NCBI GenBank assembly: GCA_027574665.1
Contig: CM050648.1
Coordinates: forward strand, 137,516,175 to 137,580,174
DNA: 64,000 nt
Direction: 5' to 3'
Source of the DNA: Rhynochetos jubatus
Lineage: Eukaryota > Chordata > Aves > Eurypygiformes > Rhynochetidae
A model generated the notes under the pieces. That model was not told the origin of the DNA, searched no databases, and saw only the letters and a list, made by a program, of their open reading frames with translations. The first letter of the stretch is position 1, and every line of letters starts with the position of its first letter. The translations under genes were made by a program, and so were the position numbers. Positions 55,287 through 64,000 of this stretch are shown here, piece after piece.

Positions 55287-56695
55287 AGTGCTCGGTCACC
55301 TGCACAGTGAAAAAGTGTTTCCTGATGTTCAATTGGCACCTCCTGAGTGCCAACTTCTGCCCCTTGCCGCTTGAGGCAACTTTACTTCATATAAGAGCAT
55401 TGTCCAATTGCTTCTTGAATACCAACAGACTTGTGCCCAAAACCTTTTCCTCGTGGGAGCTTGTTGTACTGTTTGACCAAGCTCTCAGCTAAGAACTTTT
55501 TCCTAATATCCAATCTGTACTTCCCTTGACACAGCTTTAAGCCGTTCCTTCACGTCTTGTCACCACACCCCAGAGAAGAGGTCAGCACCTCCCTCTGCGC
55601 TCTCTGTCCTGACGAAGCTGTAGATAGGCATGAGGTCACCCCTCAGGCTCCTCTAAGCTGAGCACACCCAGTGTCCTCAGCCACGCCTCCTACGGGCATG
55701 CCCGCTAGTCCTTTCACCATTGTTGTTGCCCTCCTTTGGACACATTCTAATGGCTTGATATCCTGCTTCCTCTGTGGAGCCCAGGGCTGCACACAGCACT
55801 CGAGGTGAGGCTGCAGCAGTACTCAGCATAGTGGGTCAGTCCCTTCTTTTGACCCCATAGTTATACTGTGCCTAATGCCCCCAGGAGATGGCTGGCCCTT
55901 TTGTCAGCAGGGCATGTTGTTGACTCCCGTTGAGCTTAGCATCAGCCAAAACCCTCAGACCCCTTTCCAACGCCCATACATTCATTTGCCGCCTAAGTTC
56001 CCGAAGAAGGTTCCAGGTCAGCCAAGCCAGCCTTCCGGCCCTCTTGCTTGAATTGTGACACATTGGAACTGTGTGCTCCTGCACTCCTAAGAAATGGCTC
56101 TTAAAAAGTGACCATCCTTTAGGGACACCAATACCCTCAAAAGCAGATTCCCAGGGCACCTTACTAACTAGTTCCTTGAGCAGCCTAAGGTCTGCTCTCC
56201 CAGAATCCAGGGTAGTAGCTCTGCTGACAGGTCTTCCCATGTCAACAAAGACTTTAAACTCAACCATTTCTTGGTCACTGTGGCCAGGACAGCCACCAAC
56301 CATCACTTCACCCACGAGACCATCTCTATGCACCAAGAAGGGGGTTGTAGGAGGGCACCTTCCCTAGTTGGCTCCCTTAGTACCTGTTAAAAAAAAGTTA
56401 CCTTCAACGTGGGCTTCAGGGATCTCCTGGGCCTGTTCATGGGTGCTCTGTGGCAGTCCCAGTCAGCAGCTGGGGAGCTGAAGTCGCCTATAAGGACAGC
56501 ATAGGGCGACGTATCCAGAGACTTGCGTTGATTCCTGGTAAAAGTGTAGATTGGTCTCATCATCGTGTCTGGGTGATCCATAGTAGACTCCTGCAAGAAC
56601 ATCTGCTTTATTAGATTTTCCCATAATCGTTATGCAGAGGCTCTCAAGCATGTCGTCCTCTGCTGCAAGTGCTCTACAGTCCAACCTCTCAGTTA
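55287..56695 (-). mobile_element. CR1 with internal deletion (endonuclease joined to ORF2 end)
   Basis: Minus strand. 56070-56690 is endonuclease sequence: DVLAGVYYGSP and, in a 154-codon ORF, DGLVGEVMVGGCPGHSDQEM then VEFKV, the end of the CR1 endonuclease. The frame then passes from LTWNLLRELR to GLRVLADAKLNGSQQ, which belongs near the ORF2 C-terminus. The RT domain is therefore absent. 55290-55870 is the rest of the ORF2 end and 3' region. The 3' edge touches the 49-base copy. Confidence 0.85.
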
Positions 56696-56699
56696 CACC

Positions 56700-58010
56700 T
56701 CCTCAGTCACATTCTCATTGCCAAAGAAGAAGTGGTTGAGGCATCTCTCCTCCAGGCAGCAGCGCAGGTACCTCATGACATCCAGCAGCCGCAGCAGGAA
56801 ACGCCTCCTGCGCCAGCCTGACAGGGGTGTTGGTCAGAAGGTGCATCACAACCATCTTCAAGGTGTAGGTGGAAAAGGCTGTGCCCACCAGGATGCGAGT
56901 GCAGAGCTGCAGGCATTTGAGGTGGAAGCTGTCATGTGGGGCCTGCCCGGCCATCGCCCTGAAGAACTTTGCCTCTGCCATGGCACAGCTTGGGGTGCAG
57001 ATGGCCTCTGTAGCCTGGCTGCTGAGGAAGATGTCCACGTCGCCTTGCTGCTCCCCGAACGTTATCTCAATGAAAAGGCTTTCTTGGTCGCCTGTTGTCA
57101 TGTGGAATTTGCAGGAGGGGCCACAGGGCAGCATCGTCAGATGGTGTTAGGACGACACAGGCAAAAGCACCCAGGCAGTTTTCACCAATTGATGGGACCA
57201 GCGGGCAGTTTTCTGCACATCTAGGTAGGAGCTGGTGCAGAGGGTGCTTAGGAGGCTGGGGGCCTGATTCCTCCTCAGCTCCTCCTCAGGGTGGTGGAGG
57301 AAACACAGCAGCCCTCCTGCCAGCCACTCCCTTGTGCAAGTGCACACCAGCTCCATGCGTGATGTAGGATGTAGGAGTTCCTCGTCAGCATCTCCCCTGT
57401 ATGGCTGAGCTCCCGGCAGAAGGCAAGCCCCTGGGGGGGGCTTCAGGGGCACGAGCAGGGGGTAGATGAAGTCTCTCTCATGAGGATTCCAGCCTTCGAA
57501 GGCACTGCCCACTCCAATGTCTGGTCGTGGCACTGGGAAGCAACAATTGACCAAGAGCTCTCTGAAGACAAGGATGAAGGTGGCCACCAGGCCCTTCACC
57601 ATCCGGCCCTCTGCGTCCAGGTTCTGAACCGGCCACTGTACGCGCTCCTCAATAAACCTTCCCAGGTCATTTGCATCTTCATTGTCTTCCTTCTCCAGGT
57701 TCTCCCTCTCACTGCTGGAGCTCTCGTTGCTGCTGCTCCTGGCTCACAGGTCCTTTTCCTGAGCCACCAGCAGAGCCCAAAGAGCAGGAGCAGGACTCCA
57801 GCAATGGTCTGGAACTGCCACTGCTGCAAGGCAGCAAAAAGCAGGGTTCCCCAGGCCACACTGCTGTGCTCCTGGGTCCTCTGCTCCAGCTCCTGCAGCA
57901 GCTGTCACCTCCTGGCTCAGCAGCTCTACACAGTGCTTCATGCAGCTTTGTACATGTGGTTTCATGTGATTTTCATGGGGTCTTTTACTCGAGTGGCACT
58001 GCAAAGGGAA
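56700..58010 (-). pseudogene. ITPRIPL1-like pseudogene (Mab-21-type protein)
   Basis: Minus strand. In order: an N-terminal coiled stretch ending CVELLSQEV; a membrane segment with VLLLLFGLCWWLRKR; an acidic Ser/Glu stretch; then FRELLVNCCFPVPRPDIGVG, SAFEGWNPHERDFIYPLLV, CTCTREWLAGGLLCFLHHPE, EELRRNQAPSLLSTLCTSSY and LDVQKTARW, and further SFHLKCLQLCTRILVGTAFS. These are blocks of ITPRIP-like 1 proteins, single-pass membrane proteins with a Mab-21-type domain. It is broken: frame changes near 57870-57930, 57750 and 56810, and an in-frame TAA at 57147-57149. The C-terminus is lost at the junction with CR1 near 56700. Family membership is confident, the exact parent is not. Confidence 0.87.
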
Positions 58011-59765
58011 AAAAATCCAACAATTAAAAATGCTTTGAGATGTGTGTTAGAAATAAATGACTGACTGGAATGTGAGCCTTTGATACAGCGTAAGGATTAG
58101 CCGCACATTTTTCATTCCTTTGAAAAAATAGTTTCCTGCGGCAGAACCAAAATGATTGTTTATTTGGAAAGTTTTACAGTGGGTGTGTGGATACACACAG
58201 TTAAAACAACAGCGGCTGGAGTTCCTCAGTAGTTAGTTTCTGCCTTCAGACATGCTGGGTTTTGTTCAGTGGCCACATATTCAGCGTATACAAAACTTGG
58301 CAGAACCCTGCGAGCTGGGCAGGTTCTTTTCTGCACTGACACAGGTGAGTGAACACTGAGAGATGATGACATTTTGTGTCTTGATACATGTCTCTATCAA
58401 GCTGAAGGCAAACAGCTTTATGCTATTATTCTATTAGAGAGGAAAAAAACTATCTGGAATTACCCTTTTTTAAATTTTTCTTTCCTTTTTCCCCAGTCAG
58501 ATTCCTCCCAGGATTTGGGATTGAGGCCACAGTTTTCTGGGCATCTCGCTCAGCACAGGAGCTGATTTAAGATCATCCCACCCTCAACCCTTTCCTTCCA
58601 CCTCTATTCCTGCCACTTTTGGTAGTTCAATATAGCCATCAGTGGGCCTTCGCACTAAGCTGGATCAGAAATGTAGCCCAGGCTGAAAACGCTCTGCACT
58701 TCAACCCCCTTCCCCAGTTATTTTTTAACCCTCACTGATTTGGATTACCATTCAGTGTTTGCCCATCCGGACAGCTGCACGTGACGTGTGAATGAAGAGA
58801 CTGGGGTAAAGTGGGAGGTCCAAAACGTGCTTAATGAAGCACTGCTCCCAAGGGAACGATGACTTAAGGGACAAAATGTGAATTGCTAGGGAGAGGCAGC
58901 TGAGGGGAAAGTTCAGCTGTAAAATGAAGAAAAAGAGGGAGAGAGGGAAAACCAGCAGTGCGTAAGACTACCAGGCACTTGTTCCACCTAAACCAGTCCA
59001 GATAAATGACTAGTCCTTTCCATGCAATAGGTGCTATTGACCCCTTCTATAAGATCCTTTTTCTGAATTATTAGGAACTCTGGGGATCACTATCCAGTGC
59101 AGAAGGGAATTATCTTATGCTAGTACTAGTCCTGCCCCCTGTCACTTGAGCACAAGCTAAATTTCAGATATCCTGATAATCCTTAATTATGGCCTTGTAA
59201 ATTGTTCATGCTGAAGCCCACTGAGAGCTCTATGTATTGGAATGTACTCATTTAAATAAGTAAAACATCCGGGAAATATGTGTTTCATGTGAACTGGTTT
59301 CTAAAGAGCTCTGTATACTGAAATTGGTTGCAAATATAGTGTCATAAAGCCACCTATTTGCAATTGTGTTAATCTTCACTGATTTATGACTTCCAAAAAT
59401 TGAGTTTCAGTACGATTGTAGCAATACCCAGAGGGGACAGAGCCCCCAGTTAACACTTACAGACATCTTTTATGCTGTGCATTGCATTAAGCCTTTTTTT
59501 GGTCTTTGTAAAACAGTCACCCCAAATTGCTTTCTGTTTCTTAGGAGTATCAACAGTGATGAGATCCCAGACACGTTCCTTGGCTCCTCCAGGGCAAGGG
59601 GGAAGACGTGGGCTAGGGCACACGTGTTCACAGATTAACACTCAGCTGCGTGGCAGGAGTTGGTGGCAGCACTTGGGCTTCTACAGCGAGAAAGCCATCT
59701 TTGGGGAACAAGGACTACCAGAGATAGATTCCACATGACAGAAAGGAACCCACCCAAGGAACCTG
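58011..59765. other. Unrecognised intergenic stretch
   Basis: About 1.75 kb without a recognisable gene or repeat. It includes a short plus-strand ORF at 59472-59738 with no known domain. Confidence 0.4.
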
Positions 59766-59769
59766 GGCA

Positions 59770-59890
59770 ACCAAGGACCTGCCTCAAGTGCCTGTGTTGT
59801 AATGTATGCAGCTTGGGAAACCAACAGCAGAAACTAGATGTCTATGTGCAGTTGAAGAGTTGGGGTGATATGGGAACTAGACATGGTATG
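59770..59890 (+). mobile_element. CR1 ORF2 start fragment
   Basis: Plus frame LKCLCCNVCSLGNQQQKLDV matches the start of the CR1 endonuclease region (LxTNAxSMGNKQEEL in active copies). It is followed within about 30 bases by the 3' end of CR1, so most of ORF2 is missing. Confidence 0.7.
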
Positions 59891-59919
59891 TATCCAGAGA
59901 AGCATGGCCAGAAAGGTGA

Positions 59920-60475
59920 GTCTCCCCCTCTACTCTGCTCTCGTGAGACCCCGCCTGCAGTTCTGTGTCCAGCTCTGGGGCCCCCAACATAAGAAGGATA
60001 TTGACCACTTGGAGTGAGTCCAGAGGAGGCCACGAAGATGCTCCAAGGGCTGGAGCACCTCTGCTACAGGGACAGGCTGGGAGAGTTGGGCTTGTTCAGC
60101 CTGGAGAAGAGAAGGCTCCATGGAGACCTGATAGCACCTTCCAGTGCCTGGGGGGGGCCCCACAAGGAAGCTGGTGGGGACTTTTTACAAGGGCCTGTAG
60201 TGACAGGACAAGGGGGAATGGGTTGAAATTGAAAGTGGGGAGATTTAGATTAGATATCAGGAAGAAATTCTTCCCAGAGAGGGTGGTGAGGCACTGGGAC
60301 AGGTTGCCCAGAGAAGCTGTGGATGCCCCATCCCTGGAAGTGTTCCAGGCCAGGCTGGATGAGGCTTTGAGCAACTGGTCTAGTGGAGGGTGTCCCTGCC
60401 CATGGCAGGGGGGTTGGAACTGGATGATCTTTAAGGTCCCTTCCAACCCAAACCATTCTATGATTCTATGATGGG
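59920..60475 (+). mobile_element. CR1 3' end
   Basis: About 555 bases from ctctcgtgagaccccgcctg through gagtccagaggaggccacga and ggttgcccagagaagctgtg to the tail accattctatgattctatga, the intact CR1 3' terminus with its ATTCTATG repeats. Confidence 0.95.
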
Positions 60476-60559
60476 AGAGTTCATGTGAAGCAGGCATTGC
60501 AAGGCAGATACAGACTCTTTCACAAAGACTACGAAGAGGAGGGCTGGGGCTGGTTTTGT

Positions 60560-61060
60560 GCTCTGTGCAAAGGGAGGCACAGGGTGCTACAGATCAAGGT
60601 TTACAGACTTTCTGAGACCTTCCTATCCAGGATCACTGTGAGGGCTGCAATGGCAATGTTACACTTGATGCCTACTCCAGGCCACCTTGTCAAGGACAGG
60701 AAGGTGGGTGAAGCTCCCCTTCAACTAGGGAGAAGTCGTCTCATGATCGCAGGTTCTGGTTCTCATAGGGAGTCTACAATCCCAGCATCTGAGAGGGCAG
60801 CGTGGAGGAGGAACAAGCAATCCAGGAGATTCTGTGGACATTGGGGACAATTTTTTTTTGGCAGTTGCTGGACAGGCTTAATGCAGGAGGTGCTCTCCTG
60901 GATCTGCTACTCACAAATAAGGGGCAACTGGTCAGGGAATGGCAGTCACGGACAGCCTTGGCTGCAGTGTTCAAGGCAGCAGAGCTTAGGTTCCTCAAGG
61001 AAAAGGCGCAGATCTTACTATTGGGGGAGCAGGGGCTGCCATGATGGGCATTTTTCTGAG
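60560..61060 (+). mobile_element. Degenerate LINE endonuclease-like fragment
   Basis: The plus frame reads GGALLDLLLTNKGQLVREWQ at 60890-60950, close to the CR1 endonuclease end (LLDLxLTNKEGLVG). The rest is too degraded to assign. Probably an old CR1. Confidence 0.5.
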
Positions 61061-61394
61061 ACAACAGGTGGGTCTCAAATAAACAAGCATTGATTGATGC
61101 TGCAGCTACAAAGTAATCCATCTGTTACTAACTAAAAATAAAGCATTAATCAAACATTAGTCAAGCCTTATTAGGTATATGCTACCCTGAGTCTGATGCG
61201 GAGCTGTTGGCTGAAGTTGCCCCTATCTTTAGTTCTTGGGCTTCTTGCAACTCAGGAAAGCCAACAAAATATTTCCTGCTTTCAATCAAGCAAGTCTGTG
61301 GTATGACTGGGTGCAAGGCCAGCAGGATGTGTTTTACAAACTGGCCTTCGTGTTACGTAAGTGAGGAAGAGACAGAGTAGACTGAAGTCTCTGA

Positions 61395-62925
61395 CCTTCC
61401 AGGAGCAGACTTTGGTCTCTTCAGCTCTCTCTTGGCGAAGGAGCTTGCCAAGCTGCTCTCCATCATTTACAGGCAGTCTTGGTTAACAAGGGAGGTCCTG
61501 GAAGACTGGAAACCTGCCAGTGTAACACCCACCTGCAAGAAGGGCCGGAAGGAGAATCTGAGGAACTACAGGCTCGTCAGCCTGACCTTGGTACTGGGAA
61601 AGATTATGGAGCAGTTCATCTTGAGTGAGCTCACACGGCAAGTGCAAGACAACCAGGGGATTGGGACCAGCCAGCATGGGTTCTTGAAGGTCAGGTCCTG
61701 CTTGACCAACCTGATCTCCTTCTATGACTGGGTGACCTGCCTATGGGATGAGAGGAAGGCTGTGGATGTTGTCTACCTGGACTTTAGTAAAGCCTTTGAC
61801 ACGATCTCCCACAGCGTTCTCCTAAAGAAGCTGGTGGGTCATGGTTTAGACAGATGTACTCTTCACTGGGTTAAAAACTGGCTGGCGGGCAGAGCACAGA
61901 GGGTTGTGGTAAACAGAGTGAAGTCTGGTTGGTGGCCGGTCACAAGTGGTGTCCCCCAGCGCTCAGTGTTGGGGCTGGTCTGGTTTAACATAGTTATCAA
62001 TGATCTGGATGAGGGGATTGAGTGCTCCCTCAGTCAGTTTGCAGATGACACCATGTTGGGGATGTGTTGATCTGCTGGAGGGTCGGAGAGCCCTGCAGAG
62101 GGATCTTGCAGGCTGGATCGATGGGCTGAGGTCAATTGTATGAGGGTCAGCAAGGCCAAGTGCCGGGTCCTGCATTTAGGTCACAACAACCCCAGGCAGC
62201 GCTACAGGCTTGGGGTTGAGTGGCTGGAAAGCTGCCAGGCAGAAAAGGACCTGGGGGTGTTGGTTGACGGTTGGCTGAATGAGAGTCAGCAGTGTGCCCA
62301 GGTGGCCAAGGAGGCCAATGGCACCCTGGCCTGCATCAGGAACAGTGTGGTCAGCAGGAGTAGGGAACTGATTGTGCCCCTGTACTCAGCACTCGTGTGT
62401 GTGGGGCCGCACCTTGAGTACTGTGTTCCATTTTGGGCCCCTCACTACAAGCAAGGCGTAGAGTTGCTGGAGTGTGTCCAGAGAAGGGCAACGAAGCTGG
62501 GGAAGGGTCTGGAGAACAAGTCTTATGAGGAGCAGCTGAGGGAGCTGGGGGTGTTTAGCCTGAAGGAGAGGAGGCTGAAGGGATACCTGGTCGATCCCTA
62601 CAGCTCCCTGAAAGGAGGTTGTAGGGAGGTGGGTGCTGGTCTGTTCCTCCAGGTAACTGGTGATAGGACAAGAGGAAACGGCCTCAAGATGCGTCAGGGG
62701 AGGTTTGGATTAGATACTAGGAAAAACTTCTTCACTGAAAGAGTGGCCAGGCACTGGAACAGGCTGCTCAGGGAAGTGGTGGAGTCACCATCCCTGGAGG
62801 TGTTCAAGGAACATGTAGACGTGGTGCTTGAGGACACGGTCTAGTGGGTACGATAGTGTTGGGTTGATGGTTGGACTGGATGATCTTATAGGTCTTTTCC
62901 AACCTTAGTGATTCTGTGATTCTAG
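61395..62925 (+). mobile_element. CR1 with RT domain, ORF2 C-terminus and 3' end
   Basis: First ORF (61432-62070, 212 codons): HPxx-type start lost, then [39 protein letters not shown], the catalytic [28 protein letters not shown] ([14 protein letters not shown]) and FADDTMLG, which has both aspartates. A frame break near 62065 and a stop before 62140 separate the second ORF (62140-62844, 234 codons): [36 protein letters not shown] and [20 protein letters not shown]. The 3' end is gatgatcttataggtctttt, then ccaaccttagtgattctgtg. The endonuclease domain is absent. Not intact. Confidence 0.93.
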
Positions 62926-62984
62926 TAAGCATGTGTCTTGGGAGGCCATCCTGAAGTGCAACGGAGCCCAGGAGTCCTGTCTGA

Positions 62985-63400
62985 TCTTAAGGCAACAACG
63001 AAAAGCGGAATATTGGTGCAACTTGAAATACAGGGCAGGATTTTAACAAGCTGGAGGAATGGGCATATCATAAGATTCAGCAAAGCCAAATGCATAATCC
63101 TGCACCCAGATGGAATAACTTCATAAATCAGTACAGGCCGGAGACTGAAAAAGTAAGTAGCAGCTGTGCAAAAAGGGCTTGGGTGTCGTACGGGCAAGTC
63201 AAGCAAAGGGCTCTTGCAGTGATGAAAGCTAACAGTAGCTGGACTGCATTAGCAAGACAATTACAGGCAGCAGATCAGGGGAATGATTACTCTCTTCTAC
63301 TTGGCACTTGTGAGGCCATATCTGGAACTCTGTGCCAAGTTTTGGGCCACCCAGTGTAAGAGAGAGACTGAGAACTTGGAAGGAGTGCATAACCTCTATT
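62985..63400 (+). mobile_element. Ancient CR1 ORF2 fragment
   Basis: Plus frame reads FSKAKCIILHPDGITS (compare the CR1 block KAKCKVLHLGxNNP), then, in other frames, ctcttctacttggcacttgt and ccaagttttgggccacccag, equivalent to the YSALVRPxLExCxQxWxP block. Much older than the copy just upstream. Confidence 0.6.
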
Positions 63401-64000
63401 TCTGTTGGAACAGCAAGTAATAGAAATTGGAAGTGAAAGAACCTCTTTGGACCATCCCATAATATCTATTTTAACCTTGAAATTAAGTTAAAATTTATTC
63501 AGAAGTTGCAGCACAGGGTACAAATTAAGTTCATATGACCTGGAGTCAAAATTCCATGCCACTTTCATACAGGAAGCATGTTCTTCCTCTGGCTTACTGA
63601 GTAACTCAGGCACTTAAGCTACACGTTTTGCATCACGGTACTTGCTTGTTCTCAGCTCATTCAGACTGTGCTTCTCAGCAGTTACTGTTCTCCGTAACTG
63701 GCTCGTTGGTTTTTAGCCAGTTATTTTGCTAATTTTACTTTATAGTTGTCCAGTAGTAAGTCTCATAAACCTCAAATCTCATGACAACAGACCTCAAGAC
63801 TTAGGTCCAAGTCTTGGAAACCAACTTCAGCCTCCTCATTCTTGACCTCTCACACCTGATCCTCCAAAGAAACTACCATATACCTTCCAAACATCTGTCT
63901 TTTAGAAGTAAAACCTGTATGTGAGCTAGACACCAATATAGGGCTTAATACAGATAATTTTATGCCAGAGCTTAATCTGCCCCTCTTCCCACAATTAACC
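63401..64000. other. Unrecognised end of window
   Basis: About 600 bases without a recognisable gene or repeat. Confidence 0.4.

Noticed and set aside
61432-62844. Two long ORFs as a host gene
   Set aside because: Both are CR1 ORF2 parts, with reverse-transcriptase motifs and the CR1 tail directly after them.
40900-64000. A second intact gene, such as the RD3L gene found next to TDRD9 in mammals
   Set aside because: No sequence resembling RD3L was recognised on either strand. It may lie beyond the window or be too diverged to see by eye.
1-64000. CRISPR arrays, tRNA or rRNA genes, bacterial operons
   Set aside because: Nothing of this kind is visible, and the sequence is vertebrate.

Overview
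The window is nuclear DNA from a bird, probably a passerine or other neoavian. The evidence is vertebrate intron-exon structure with GT-AG splice sites, many CR1 LINE fragments ending in the avian CR1 3' tail, and solo LTRs of the avian ERVL type. The species call is inference.

Positions 1 to about 40,850 hold the 3' three quarters of one plus-strand gene, TDRD9. TDRD9 is the germline DExH-box helicase with a Tudor domain that acts in the piRNA pathway, the vertebrate counterpart of Drosophila Spindle-E. I placed 29 coding exons. Every splice site is GT-AG and every phase is compatible. The joined reading frame is 3,108 nt (1,035 residues plus stop) with no internal stop. Helicase motifs V and VI, the HA2 region, an RRM-like segment, the extended Tudor domain and the natural C-terminus are present. 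The promoter, the 5' exons and the RecA1 domain (Walker A, DEAH) lie upstream of the window. The introns carry a few CR1 fragments, one sense-oriented ERVL-type LTR that fills most of a small intron, and an (AC)n microsatellite.

Positions 40,900 to 64,000 hold no intact gene that I can recognise; this is a patchwork of repeats. Its main structure is a large inverted repeat. Its arms, 42,687-46,640 and 51,286-55,238 (about 3.95 kb each), are close to 99% identical by eye and are separated by a 4.6-kb spacer of repeats (a CR1 3' end, an ERVL-type solo LTR, a CR1 reverse-transcriptase fragment and another CR1 end). The left outer boundary falls inside an LTR that is cut off in the right arm. Both right-arm boundaries carry short same-strand copies of sequence from inside that arm.

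Downstream on the minus strand are an internally deleted CR1 (55,287-56,695) and, directly upstream of it in sense, a broken copy of an ITPRIPL1-like (Mab-21-type) gene (56,700-58,010). The last 4 kb holds more CR1, including the best-preserved CR1 reverse-transcriptase region in the window (61,395-62,925). The link between the two halves is one of context only: TDRD9 silences retrotransposons, and the flank beside it is saturated with retrotransposon debris.
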